From NCBI GenBank assembly GCA_910576535.1, contig CAJTKK010000016.1, positions 28,904-92,903 on the forward strand: a stretch of DNA of 64,000 nt, written 5' to 3'. The DNA is from an uncultured Lachnospiraceae bacterium. GTDB lineage: Bacteria; Bacillota; Clostridia; Lachnospirales; Lachnospiraceae. The notes under the pieces are model-generated. The model saw only the letters and a list, made by a program, of their open reading frames with translations. It was not told the DNA's origin and searched no databases. The position numbers and the translations under genes were made by a program. Below are positions 8,432 through 16,966 of the stretch, in pieces. Position 1 is the stretch's first letter, and every line of letters begins with the position of its first letter.

Positions 8432-8614
8432 ATGAAAAAGTTGAAAACGTATTTGGACACTTCGGTGGTTAGTTATATAAGCATACCAGTTATATGTACA
8501 TCAAACAAAATGCAGAGCAGGGACACACTGATAAAAGGGGTTGCAGATACGCAATCCTTTTTTGTGCGTAGAAACGGGAGGATTAGAGAATATGGCAAAT
8601 TTAACAAAATATGA
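8432..8614 (+). pseudogene. truncated PIN-domain (VapC-like) gene
   Basis: The first 16 residues (MKKLKTYLDTSVVSYI) are the start of a PIN-domain nuclease, including the first catalytic Asp in LDTS. A good ribosome binding site (AGGAGG) precedes them. After residue 16 the sequence is unrelated and stops at 60 residues. The other three acidic residues of the active site are absent, so only the gene start survives. Confidence 0.6.
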
Positions 8615-8726
8615 GATGGAAACGATGGTAAATTACAATGCCGGTGAACAGACGGTAACCGTCTACATGAATGATAAGTTTGCAATCAGAAACGTTTTAA
8701 ATTCGATGCTTTTGGGCGATTTTTAA
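8592..8726 (+). pseudogene. truncated conjugative-element protein, 44 aa
   Basis: MANLTKYEMETMVNYNAGEQ is the conserved beginning of a small protein common on Firmicutes plasmids and conjugative transposons, whose function is unknown. GGGAGG precedes the ATG. After about 28 residues the expected TRDK... continuation is lost and the frame stops. It is a relic. Confidence 0.5.
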
Positions 8727-8919
8727 TTTTAGGTATTTTGGCAGCGTAACCGGAATAATTGCAGGGACAGAAAATGTACTGTTTTCCTAATGAACTCCAT
8801 AACATTTGAAAAGTTATCGTTACGCAATATGAATATCGTATTAAAGTGTATTCAGCAGAAAAAAGAACATATATTTGACTAAAAAACCAATAGAAACCAA
8901 CAAAAACTACAAAAAACTA

Positions 8920-8948
8920 TTGAAAACGTTATAGCCTTGTGCTATCGT
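8920..8948 (+). promoter_or_regulatory. promoter for the cytosine methyltransferase operon
   Basis: TTGAAA and TATCGT are separated by 17 bases, 48 bases before the HTH gene start. The surrounding DNA (8727-8995) is A-rich and has no gene. Confidence 0.5.
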
Positions 8949-8995
8949 GATAAATGGTAAGTTTTAAACAATTTTAATTTGGTTGAGGTGAGACC

Positions 8996-9190
8996 ATGAG
9001 TGAACGAACAGAGGAAAAATGGGTTAACATTGATGAGGTTGCTGATTATCTCAGTGTAAAGCCTGCAACGGTTAGAGATTGGATTCGGAGAGGAAAAGAC
9101 ATCCCTGCTCATAAAATTGGAAAACAATGGAAATTCAAGTACTCTGAGTTAGATGCTTGGGTAAACAGCGGCAAAAGCGCAATGGGATGA
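8996..9190 (+). CDS. excisionase-type HTH DNA-binding protein, 64 aa
   Basis: The protein is a single winged-HTH domain of the excisionase/MerR-like family. WVNIDEVADYLSVKPATVRDWIRRG forms the two helices, and the wing IPAHKIGKQWKFKYSELDAW follows. GAGGTGAG lies just upstream of the ATG. It is the first gene of a run with two DNA methyltransferases and a probable endonuclease, 36 bases before the next start. A role as the controller of that restriction system is likely, by analogy with C proteins, though it is of a different fold class. It could also be a recombination directionality factor, but a second, better Xis lies beside the integrase. Confidence 0.75.
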   Translation: MSERTEEKWVNIDEVADYLSVKPATVRDWIRRGKDIPAHKIGKQWKFKYSELDAWVNSGKSAMG

Positions 9191-9226
9191 TTTTCGATAG
9201 ACCACCACGGACAAGGAATTGGTAGC

Positions 9227-10288
9227 ATGGGCAAACAGTTTAAAGTAGTAGATTTATTTTGTGGAGCGGGCGGACTCCATATGGGATTTGAAAGAGCTGG
9301 ATATGATGTCAGGCTTTGTGTTGATAACGATAGCCTTGTCGAGCGGACACATAAAAGAAATTTCCCTAATATTCCGTTCATTAATGAAGATATCAGAAAA
9401 TTGTCATCCGAGGAAATTCAGAAATACTTGGGTGGCGGCGAAGTAGATATTGTGATCGGTGGGCCACCCTGCCAAGGATTTTCAACAATCGGCAAGCGTG
9501 TGTCTTCTAATCCGGAAGTGAGAGCCAAACATGATCCTCGCAATGAATTGGTATTGACATATTCACGGCTTATCAGGGAATTGCGACCGAAATTTATTGT
9601 CATGGAAAATGTAAAAGGCATTCTCACTATGAAGGACGGAGCATATCTGGCAACTGTTCTCAGAGAGTTAAAAGGTGCAGGATATGATGCGGACTATCGA
9701 CTTATAAATATGGCTGACTATGGGGTTCCGCAAATTAGGGAGAGGGTTATCATAATTGGAAACCGCATGGGACTGCCTGTTACATTCCCTGAACCGGATC
9801 ATTCAGATAATCCAGATGATGACCTACCGGCATGGGAACCGTGCTGGGATGTCATTAAGGATTTGGTTAAACTTAAGGACACGCCAGAGTTTAACCATGT
9901 AGCTTTAAAGCATACAGATAAAATAGTAGCAAGGTATAAGATGATTCCGGAGGGAGGACGCCTGCCAGAGGATTCATTACCGCCAGAACTATATAGGAGA
10001 AATTTCGGTAATACATACAAGAGACTTAACCGTTCACGTCCGGCGTTGACTATGGTTCCTGGAAACGATGCTTTCCCAATACACCCGGAACTGCACAGGA
10101 GCCTTACAGTTCGCGAAGCAGCCAGAATTCAGACCTTCCCTGATGAGATGGTGTTTGAAGGAAATCGAAGACAGCAGGGTCATCAAGTAGGCAATGCTGT
10201 GCCGCCTCTTTTTTCCGAAAAACTGGCCAAATTTTTGCTCTTGCAGTTGGAAAAAGCCTCAGAGGAGGAAGAGGATGAACGCAATTGA
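9227..10288 (+). CDS. DNA cytosine-5 methyltransferase (first of two)
   Basis: All landmark motifs are present in order. Motif I is VVDLFCGAGGL near residue 7. Motif IV GGPPCQGFS has the catalytic Cys near residue 81. Motif VI is MENVKG, motif VIII QIRERVIIIG, motif IX REAARIQTFPD, and motif X HQVGNAVPP. The target-recognition segment between VIII and IX is about 95 residues. The length (353 aa) is normal for a small monospecific enzyme. The gene overlaps the second methyltransferase by 14 bases. With the downstream nuclease candidate it forms a restriction-modification operon; two different cytosine methyltransferases often protect the two strands of an asymmetric site. Confidence 0.95.
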   Translation: MGKQFKVVDLFCGAGGLHMGFERAGYDVRLCVDNDSLVERTHKRNFPNIPFINEDIRKLSSEEIQKYLGGGEVDIVIGGPPCQGFSTIGKRVSSNPEVRAKHDPRNELVLTYSRLIRELRPKFIVMENVKGILTMKDGAYLATVLRELKGAGYDADYRLINMADYGVPQIRERVIIIGNRMGLPVTFPEPDHSDNPDDDLPAWEPCWDVIKDLVKLKDTPEFNHVALKHTDKIVARYKMIPEGGRLPEDSLPPELYRRNFGNTYKRLNRSRPALTMVPGNDAFPIHPELHRSLTVREAARIQTFPDEMVFEGNRRQQGHQVGNAVPPLFSEKLAKFLLLQLEKASEEEEDERN

Positions 10289-11348
10289 TTTATTTTCGGG
10301 TGCAGGTGGTTTGACGCTTGCATTACAGAAAAGCGGATTTGATGTGCTGCTGGCAAACGAGGTGAACGCACAATTTGCTGAAACACACAGTTATAATTTC
10401 CCTGAGATTCCCTTGATTGTTGAAGACATTAAGAATATTGGAAGGAAGGAACTGGAGAGTATATTAAAAGGTCGTGATATTGACTTGGTGGTTGGCGGAC
10501 CGCCTTGCCAAGGTTTTTCGGTTTTTGGAAAAAGAAGGTTTATCAATACGCAGGGCTATGAACCACAGAATGATCCACGAAATGCGCTTGTATATGAATA
10601 TATTAGGATTGTAGAGATGTTGAAACCAAAATTTTTCTTTATGGAAAATGTTAAAGGGTTTACTAACCTTGATAGAGGGTTGTTTGTGGAAATAATCAAA
10701 GAGCGGTTTAGGGAAATTGGATATAAAGATATTTGGTGCGAAATTGTTTGTGCGGCTGATTATGGTGTGCCTCAAGAGCGATATCGTATGTTCATGATTG
10801 GAAACAGAATCGGGATAAAATTTGAACCGCCGCAAAGGACAAACTTCCCTGCAAATTCCGGTAAAACGCCGGAGTATACTACGGTTGGAAGTGCTATCAT
10901 GGATTTGATGGGCCAGGAAAATCAAATTCCCAACCATGTACCTTTAGTCCATAAACCGGTAGTGGCTGCAAGATATGGATACGTTAAGGAGGGCTGCAAG
11001 CTGAATGTGGAAGATTTACCTCCTGAACTTGCGGTGGCTATGCGGAGGGATTCAAAAACAGGGAAAGTGGCGAATTATAGTCATGTCTACAAACGGTTAG
11101 ACAGAAACAAGCCGTCAACGACAATGGTTCCGGGGCATAATGCATTCCCGATTCATCCTGCGTTAAATAGAACGCTTACAGCAAGAGAAGCCGCCCGAAT
11201 ACAAACATTTCCAGACACGCACATTTTCTTTGGAACGAGGCAGGAACAATGCATACAGGTTGGCAATGCAGTTCCACCCAAAATGGCAGAGCCATTTTTG
11301 AAAAAAATACGGGAGTATATTGAAATGAACAAGGAGGTAATGCCATGA
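10275..11348 (+). CDS. DNA cytosine-5 methyltransferase (second of two)
   Basis: The product has about 357 residues. Motif I AIDLFSGAGGL begins at residue 3. Motif IV GGPPCQGFSVFG has the catalytic Cys, followed by MENVKGF, QERYRMFMIG, REAARIQTFPD and QVGNAVPP. I use the ATG at 10275, which has GAGGAAGAGG directly upstream and puts motif I at the usual place. The frame is open further upstream only as an overlap with the previous gene. It is related to, but clearly diverged from, the first enzyme, especially in the target-recognition segment, so it is not a recent duplication. Its stop overlaps the start of the next gene (ATGA). Confidence 0.94.
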   Translation: MNAIDLFSGAGGLTLALQKSGFDVLLANEVNAQFAETHSYNFPEIPLIVEDIKNIGRKELESILKGRDIDLVVGGPPCQGFSVFGKRRFINTQGYEPQNDPRNALVYEYIRIVEMLKPKFFFMENVKGFTNLDRGLFVEIIKERFREIGYKDIWCEIVCAADYGVPQERYRMFMIGNRIGIKFEPPQRTNFPANSGKTPEYTTVGSAIMDLMGQENQIPNHVPLVHKPVVAARYGYVKEGCKLNVEDLPPELAVAMRRDSKTGKVANYSHVYKRLDRNKPSTTMVPGHNAFPIHPALNRTLTAREAARIQTFPDTHIFFGTRQEQCIQVGNAVPPKMAEPFLKKIREYIEMNKEVMP

Positions 11349-12847
11349 GTCATGATACAGAAGCTGCATATGCTTCATCGGAAGTAGCGGATATGATTAT
11401 GCTTAACCAGGACGCATTCTTTGGGGTGATGGGAACAAGCGGCTTGTGGTCAGTTTGTGCGATGCGAGAAGGTGGTCACCAGTGGCCGCTTGCTGATGGT
11501 GTCATTCTCGCTGAGAATATTACCCACAGCGACATTAAAATTGCATTTGAGTATAAAAGACCTAACGAGGGAGTTCATGGCATACTTACTGCACTAGGAC
11601 AGTCGTTTGCCTATCTGGAAAAGGGATATGATGCCTCTGTTATGGTGATACCAGACAAGTATTCATCGCACAGCACACCGGGTATGCACATCAAGAGGGT
11701 TATAGATGCGACTGCGCCGGACATACCAATTAGTATATACACATATGCAACTCCTAACCTCTCTGCCGTTCGCCCTTTCCAGGGGAAATTGAACTGTGTT
11801 AGAGATATCACATTGCCGTCCTGCCGCAACATCAGTGCTTCTGCGGCTGCGTCTACTACGGGAAGTGTATCAACCTTATGGGCGCATATGCGCGAAGGAA
11901 TGAGTCATCCAGATGCTTTTTTTAGATTTTGTCAAGCAGTGAAGATAGTAACTGCAACGGGCGAGGATTTGAACGGAATTAATATTCCTATCAAACTGGC
12001 AGATGCAGTGAAAAGAATTGATCCTGCTGCAGATGTATATAAATATCTCTCAAATACACCTGGGGATACAGTTTCGGATATGGCGTGGCGGTATGTTTGG
12101 TTTCATTATTATTTTTGGAATGACCTTATGCCAATTTATCAAGGTAGCAGTCCGTTCACGGTAAACGATACGCTTACAAAAATCCGGTTGGATGATTGGG
12201 GGCATTACCAAGGACTATTTTCCGGACGCAGTGATTCGATAAAGTCAAAGCTGGTAAACAGGTTGAATGCAAATCCTGCTGATGAGGATGTAATTTGGGA
12301 AGAATATGCTGCAAACGTCAGAAAAGCTTCTCACAGTTATAGAGAAGTCATTGATTCGGGTCTATATCACATAGGATTCCTAGCTCCTAGTGGGACATTG
12401 ACAGATTTGGGTTATAAATATGTCGATGCCTGTGAAAGGGTTGCAAGTGCTTATACGGGTATCCCTATGGAGATCTTGAGAGCAGCGGTATTGCAGAACG
12501 GGCAGTATGGTGCGATGCTCCATTATTTCTACAAATTGTCTGAAGAGAAATTTGAATCGGATTTGTTTGCATTCGCCACAAGCGACAGTCATGGTAATTA
12601 TAAGTTTGACTCTGGAGCCTATTTGTCGTGGCTAGATGATGAGTTTACGAATACCCTTCACTTGGCAAAGAAAAGTACTGTTCGTGCCGGGGGTACGAGA
12701 AAGCCTTTTCAAGCAGAACTTTCATTTTTGAAAAAAATGAGCTTTGTAAAAGAAAACGGTCGCTCTGCAGCATATCGTGTTGGGGTCGGTTTAGAGATAA
12801 ATTGGCCGCAAGTTCAGAACAGTATGATGTACTTTAACACGCTGTAG
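11345..12847 (+). CDS. probable restriction endonuclease, 500 aa, PD-(D/E)XK type
   Basis: I do not recognise a named family. The ATGA overlap ties it to the second cytosine methyltransferase. Near the N-terminus PLADGVI supplies an Asp (about residue 49), and AFEYKRP supplies Glu-x-Lys about 20 residues later. Then comes a helix with GQSFAYLEKGYDASVMVIP. This is the usual order of a PD-(D/E)XK nuclease core. The remaining 350 residues are soluble and mixed; they probably hold target recognition and dimerisation (for example the WRYVWFHYYFWNDLMP region). There is no helicase or ATPase motif. A type II nuclease matching the two methyltransferases is the best reading. Confidence 0.7.
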   Translation: MSHDTEAAYASSEVADMIMLNQDAFFGVMGTSGLWSVCAMREGGHQWPLADGVILAENITHSDIKIAFEYKRPNEGVHGILTALGQSFAYLEKGYDASVMVIPDKYSSHSTPGMHIKRVIDATAPDIPISIYTYATPNLSAVRPFQGKLNCVRDITLPSCRNISASAAASTTGSVSTLWAHMREGMSHPDAFFRFCQAVKIVTATGEDLNGINIPIKLADAVKRIDPAADVYKYLSNTPGDTVSDMAWRYVWFHYYFWNDLMPIYQGSSPFTVNDTLTKIRLDDWGHYQGLFSGRSDSIKSKLVNRLNANPADEDVIWEEYAANVRKASHSYREVIDSGLYHIGFLAPSGTLTDLGYKYVDACERVASAYTGIPMEILRAAVLQNGQYGAMLHYFYKLSEEKFESDLFAFATSDSHGNYKFDSGAYLSWLDDEFTNTLHLAKKSTVRAGGTRKPFQAELSFLKKMSFVKENGRSAAYRVGVGLEINWPQVQNSMMYFNTL

Positions 12848-13081
12848 GTATGTATTATGGCACGTTCTCAAAAGGAAGGCATTATATATCAATTACTATA
12901 TTCAGAAAGATATTAAGGACTGGTCTGGCTTGATAGGTATTGTGAAGATGTCGGCAGACCAACATAATGGTGATAGAAAGAATATTTAAACGGTTTTTGG
13001 ATGATTATGTAACTGTTAATAACGAAGCTGTTCAGAAGTGGCGGATAAAATGGGAAAAATAATGGGAGGAAGGGATGACGA
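12848..13081 (+). other. spacer with short decayed reading frames
   Basis: No gene is convincing. Several 20-40 codon frames (for example 12968-13063, ending KWRIKWEK) look protein-like but lack ribosome binding sites and switch frame, as in a frameshifted relic. GGGAGG at about 13063 serves the next gene. Confidence 0.35.
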
Positions 13082-13918
13082 ATGGCTGTTTATGATGGTT
13101 CTATTCGGGTACATACAAATATAAATCCTGATAAAATTTCTGACTATAAAATAAATACCGAGAGTTTTGAAAGGCTTAATGAAACTCTTGCAAGAATGAA
13201 AAAAATATTGGTAGATGCCGTTGACTTTCAAACGATTCAACCATCTTTTGAAAAGCTTAACAGTGTTGTGCAAGAGAGTTTTTCTGAATTGTATTCAGCA
13301 TTAGAACAGTATAATTTTGGAGAAATGTTCAAAGACATTCGACTTTCTGTTAATGAAATGGCAGAGACAATGAATCTGGAACAAATAAAAACGCTACAGA
13401 GTATAGATTTTTCTAAAATATTTGAAAACTCCTTTTACCGTGAACAATATAACGTAGCAAGTCAAATGGCTTTTGATTATGTGGACGAAGAAGTTAAAGG
13501 TGCAGAAAATATTTCACAAGAGGAATTGCTGGAAGTTTTCAATGCACAAATAGAAGATGAAGTAGGCTGGCAGGAAAAGATATATAATAAGACGGAGGAA
13601 TTTAAAAGAAAATATTTTGTTTTCTATGAAATTATTGTGTGTACCCTGCTTTTTCTTTTTAATCAGATTGCAATATATTTTACCCAAAAGGGAGTTGCCT
13701 ATGTTGCTGGTGATATAACGTCAGAGCCTAAAAGAAATTCGACAGTCATTTATTATTTTGACCAGAGGACGGAAATAAATATCATTGGCGAAACAGATAA
13801 TCATTATTTCATTATATATCCTGACAATGACGGAAATGAAAGTATAGGATATTGTGAAAAAGAAAATGTGGAAATTGTTCCAGATGGAGATGATGAAACA
13901 ACGGAAGACACTGAATGA
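13082..13918 (+). CDS. unknown protein with membrane segment and SH3-like tail
   Basis: The product has 278 residues. Residues 1-170 are helical and acidic, with heptad-like stretches around FERLNETLARMKKIL and SFSELYSALEQYNFGEM. Residues about 180-210 form one hydrophobic segment (FYEIIVCTLLFLFNQIAIYF). The last 60 residues (TEINIIGETDNHYFIIYPD... then GYCEKENVEIV) look like a bacterial SH3 domain. The helical part resembles in style the tail of the HEPN gene near 7.4-8.0 kb. The position right after a restriction operon suggests a defence or abortive-infection role, but no catalytic motif is visible. Confidence 0.65.
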   Translation: MAVYDGSIRVHTNINPDKISDYKINTESFERLNETLARMKKILVDAVDFQTIQPSFEKLNSVVQESFSELYSALEQYNFGEMFKDIRLSVNEMAETMNLEQIKTLQSIDFSKIFENSFYREQYNVASQMAFDYVDEEVKGAENISQEELLEVFNAQIEDEVGWQEKIYNKTEEFKRKYFVFYEIIVCTLLFLFNQIAIYFTQKGVAYVAGDITSEPKRNSTVIYYFDQRTEINIIGETDNHYFIIYPDNDGNESIGYCEKENVEIVPDGDDETTEDTE

Positions 13919-14010
13919 TTGAGGAGGCGCACGAAAAGGAGGACACATATAAAAATGTGAAAGTGCAGAGATTTTGCAAGTGGGAAATATGTCGTGAGAA
14001 GTTATAAGAG

Positions 14011-14048
14011 TAAAGGCGTCTATTGGAAGATATCAATAGATGTCTTTA
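14011..14048 (+). terminator. probable terminator
   Basis: TAAAGGCGTCTATTG pairs with CAATAGATGTCTTTA around a loop of about 8 bases, with one mismatch; a T-rich tract follows. It would end the restriction/membrane-protein transcript. Confidence 0.5.
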
Positions 14049-14570
14049 TGATTTTAAGAAAGTTTTTGAATTGTTCATCTAGGCAATTTAGTATATAAAA
14101 TTCATCATTACTTAGAAACGTGAAGCGATTTTCTATTCTGATTCTTTGTCATTTGAAAAATTTTTTTCTTTAAAATGGTTTGAATTTGAGATAATAAATT
14201 TTTGGAATACGCATATCACATTTTAAACAGGGTTTATTTTGGAGACAGTTTACCAGAGGCAGTCATTACAATTCAGTCCTCCCAGCGTGCATATGGTCAT
14301 ATAACAGTTGTATAATTTCATTTCTTAGTGCTTTTTATTTTTATAAACACAATAGAAACTGGAGCAAGAAAAAAATGGAAACATGGTAAAAAGTAGAACA
14401 AAAATATATAAGTGCATAACCATCAAAATTTATATAAGAAAGGCTTGTTATACATATTGAGGTGAATTGCAATGAAGCTAAAAGCTATTATGCAGTTTAT
14501 CTTTTCCAATATAAAATTCGTTTGTTTTTTAATGTGGAGGGGGTTAGGGGGATTTTTCTCTTATAAGCAA
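14049..14570. other. AT-rich stretch without recognisable genes
   Basis: I see no gene, tRNA or clear promoter. A 62-codon frame starting at 14472 has a fair ribosome binding site, but it runs straight through the hairpins that follow and resembles no protein. Confidence 0.4.
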
Positions 14571-14710
14571 TTTTTACAGAATTTCCATGATGGGAAATCT
14601 GTAAAAAAACTGCCTGTGGACGTCCATAGGCAGTGCTTGCTGTTTCAGAATGAACAGTAAGCGGGTTTTAGACAGCAAGGCAGTTTGCCTTTGCAGTCTG
14701 CCCAAAACCC
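14571..14710. repeat. cluster of three long hairpins, candidate origin of replication or transfer
   Basis: Three inverted repeats lie within 140 bases. The first, 14571-14607, has 15 bp plus one bulged base. The second, 14610-14633, is a 24-base near-perfect palindrome with one G-T pair at its centre half. The third, 14663-14710, has outer arms GGGTTTT/AAAACCC and inner arms around GCAAGGC/GCCTTTGC. No T-run marks any of them as a plain terminator. The cluster lies 120 bases upstream of the element's replication module, where a double-strand, single-strand or transfer origin would be expected. Confidence 0.5.
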
Positions 14711-14828
14711 ATAAGGGCGTTACTGCCCGATTAAGATAAAAAAATTAAAAATATTTTTTAAATAGGAAAGGTTTTTGCCTATTTAACTTATACAATAATA
14801 CTGGGGCTGACAGAAAGGAGGGGACAGA

Positions 14829-15158
14829 ATGACCGCCGCAGACCGCAGAATGGAGATTATCAGTATTCTTGTAGTCAGCGGTCATGTTACATCAAGGGAA
14901 CTGGCGCAGGAATTTGGCGTTACAAGGCGCACAATATTACATGATGTTGCAGCCCTTTCATATGGCTACCCTGTCTATACAAAACCGGGGGAAGGTGGAG
15001 GGATTTTCATTATGGACAGCTATAAGCCGTACTGCAACACCTTCACCTTGTCTGAGCAGGAAAAGCTCATGGAAATGTATACCAAAGCGGAGGGCGGGGA
15101 CAAAGAAATCCTGAAGCGTGTCCTTCGGAAATACGGAGCGGACAAGCTGGAACTTTGA
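14829..15158 (+). CDS. DeoR/HTH_11-type regulator, 109 aa
   Basis: The N-terminal 55 residues form a winged HTH of the DeoR type (RRMEIISILVVSGHVTSRELAQEFGVTRRTILHDVAAL), and a short beta-wing GEGGGIFI follows. The C-terminal part (FTLSEQEKLMEMYTKAEGGDKEILKRVLRKYG) is helical. There is no ligand domain. AAAGGAGGGG precedes the ATG. Proteins like this usually sit ahead of replication genes on clostridial mobile elements, and here the replisome organiser begins 186 bases later. It is likely to regulate element replication or transfer. Confidence 0.8.
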   Translation: MTAADRRMEIISILVVSGHVTSRELAQEFGVTRRTILHDVAALSYGYPVYTKPGEGGGIFIMDSYKPYCNTFTLSEQEKLMEMYTKAEGGDKEILKRVLRKYGADKLEL

Positions 15159-15344
15159 CCGGAAGATTCCATGCAGGAGGAACAATTTCATACAGAACAA
15201 TCCTGATTTTTCTGAAATATATTTCCCGATTACATACAGAAAAAATCATAAGGGATTATAAATTCATTAACACAGCGTAAGGGCAGATGCAGACCGCAGG
15301 GAATCGGTCAGCACTGTCCTTTTTGTGCGTTTAAGGAGGCATTT

Positions 15345-16121
15345 ATGGCAAAAAGATATTACTGGCTGAAACTGAAAGCAGACTGGTTTTCAGACAAGCG
15401 TATCAAGAAGTTACGCTCCATAGCGGGCGGTGACACACACACGATTATCTACCTGAAAATGATGCTGCTGTCACTGAAAGACGAGAGGAAACTTTACTTT
15501 GAAGGTGTGGAGGACAACTTCGCTTCGGAGATTGCCCTTGCACTTGACGAGGACGCAGAGAATGTAAATCTGACGCTTGCATTTTTACAGCGGCATGGGC
15601 TGATAGAGATTGGCGATGATGACGAGTACCAGCTTACGGAAGTACCGACAATCATCGGCTCGGAAACAGCTTCGGCTATGCGTGTGAGGGAACACAGGGA
15701 ACGGAAAAAACAGGCTGACACAGAGGGCAGGCTGTTACAATGTAACACGAATGAAACTGGCTGTAACAATCTGAAACAGATTTGTAGCGTAGAGAGAGAT
15801 AAAGAGAGAGATAAAGAGATAGAGAGAGATAAAGAGTTAGAGAAAGAGGGAGAGGGAGAAAACGGAACACCCGCCCCCGCCGCTTATGGGAGATTTAATA
15901 ATGTTTTCCTTTCTGATGCGGAGCTTGACGGTCTGAAATCGGAACTGCCCGACAAGTGGGAATATTACATTGACCGCCTGTCTTTACATATCGCTTCAAG
16001 CGGGAAACAGTACAACAACCATGCCGCCACGATTTACAAATGGGCGCAGGAGGACACTGACAAAACAGCGCCAAAGAAAGGGATACCCGATTATTCATAC
16101 AGTGAGGAGGACAGCTTATGA
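15345..16121 (+). CDS. phage-type replisome organiser protein
   Basis: Residues 1-120 match the phage replisome organiser N-terminal domain: YYWLKLKADWFSDKRIKKLRSI, then an L/I-rich winged helix ending in a TASAMRVREHRERKK basic helix. A highly charged linker follows, made of repeated RDKE/ERDK units (about residues 148-170) encoded by a near-tandem DNA repeat of GAGAGATAAA at 15790-15850. The C-terminal domain (LSDAELDGLKSELPDKWEYYIDRLS ... ATIYKWAQED) is DnaD/replication-protein like. It probably binds the element's origin and recruits the helicase loader encoded next; the two genes overlap by four bases. TAAGGAGG precedes the ATG. Confidence 0.85.
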   Translation: MAKRYYWLKLKADWFSDKRIKKLRSIAGGDTHTIIYLKMMLLSLKDERKLYFEGVEDNFASEIALALDEDAENVNLTLAFLQRHGLIEIGDDDEYQLTEVPTIIGSETASAMRVREHRERKKQADTEGRLLQCNTNETGCNNLKQICSVERDKERDKEIERDKELEKEGEGENGTPAPAAYGRFNNVFLSDAELDGLKSELPDKWEYYIDRLSLHIASSGKQYNNHAATIYKWAQEDTDKTAPKKGIPDYSYSEEDSL

Positions 16122-16966
16122 ACGGTTTAACTGATACGGTTCTGAATATGATGGACACCACGCAGGAGCCGGAAGATTACAAAGGGGAGAAAGGTCTGCT
16201 GTACTGTGGGAAATGCCATAAACCGAAAGAAGCCTATTTCCCGCAGGGAAAGGCATTGTTTGGGCGTGACCGCCACCCGTCTGAATGTGACTGCCGCAGG
16301 GCAGAGCGTGAAAGGCTGGAAAAAAAGGATGCGGACGAAAAGTACAATGCCGAAGTGGAACGTCTGAAACGGGAAGGCTTTTCCAATCCTGCCATGCGTC
16401 ACTGGACTTTTGAAAATGACAATGGGAAATGCTTACAGATAGGGAAAGCGTATTCCTATGTGGAGAAGTGGGAAGCGGTACGGTCTGAAAACCTCGGATA
16501 TCTGCTGTGGGGGAATGTCGGATCGGGGAAAAGCTATTTTGCAGGCTGTATCGCCAATGCCCTCATGGAGAAGGAGATACCCGTCTGCATGACGAACTTT
16601 GCAACAATTTTGAACAACCTTTTTTACGGCTCGGAAAACAGGAATGAATACATCGTAAGGCTCTGCTCCTATCCCCTGCTTATCCTTGATGATTTCGGCA
16701 TGGAGAGGGGTACGGAATACGGACTTGAGCAGGTCTACAACGTGATAGACAGCCGGTATATCAGCAAAAAACCGTTAATTGCTACAACGAACCTTACGCC
16801 GGAGCAGCTTAGGAATCCGGAGGACGTGCCACACGCACGCATTTATGGCAGGCTGTCTGAAATGTGCGTTCCCGTACGCTTTACGGGTGGTAATTTCCGC
16901 AAAGTGGCCGCACAGCAGAAAATGAACCGGTCAAAGAAACCTATGGAGGGAGGAAAAAGCCAGTGA
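16118..16966 (+). CDS. DnaC-like helicase loader ATPase with zinc-binding N-terminus
   Basis: An N-terminal cysteine cluster (CGKCHKP near residue 29 and SECDCRR near residue 58) suggests a zinc site. The AAA+ core follows, with Walker A GNVGSGKS near residue 132, Walker B LLILDDFG near residue 187, and sensor-I TTNL near residue 225. It ends with arginine-rich RIYGRLSEMCVPVRF. It loads the replicative helicase at the element's origin. Overlaps of four bases on both sides (ATGA with the organiser, GTGA with xis) show a tight operon. Confidence 0.9.
   Translation: MNGLTDTVLNMMDTTQEPEDYKGEKGLLYCGKCHKPKEAYFPQGKALFGRDRHPSECDCRRAERERLEKKDADEKYNAEVERLKREGFSNPAMRHWTFENDNGKCLQIGKAYSYVEKWEAVRSENLGYLLWGNVGSGKSYFAGCIANALMEKEIPVCMTNFATILNNLFYGSENRNEYIVRLCSYPLLILDDFGMERGTEYGLEQVYNVIDSRYISKKPLIATTNLTPEQLRNPEDVPHARIYGRLSEMCVPVRFTGGNFRKVAAQQKMNRSKKPMEGGKSQ

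Noticed and set aside
14472..14660. A 62-codon frame with a fair ribosome binding site upstream of the hairpin cluster
   Set aside because: It reads straight through two long hairpins and resembles no family; coding is unlikely.
15780..15850. CRISPR-like or minisatellite array
   Set aside because: The repeats are short, without spacers, and lie in frame in a coding linker; no CRISPR array was seen anywhere in the window.
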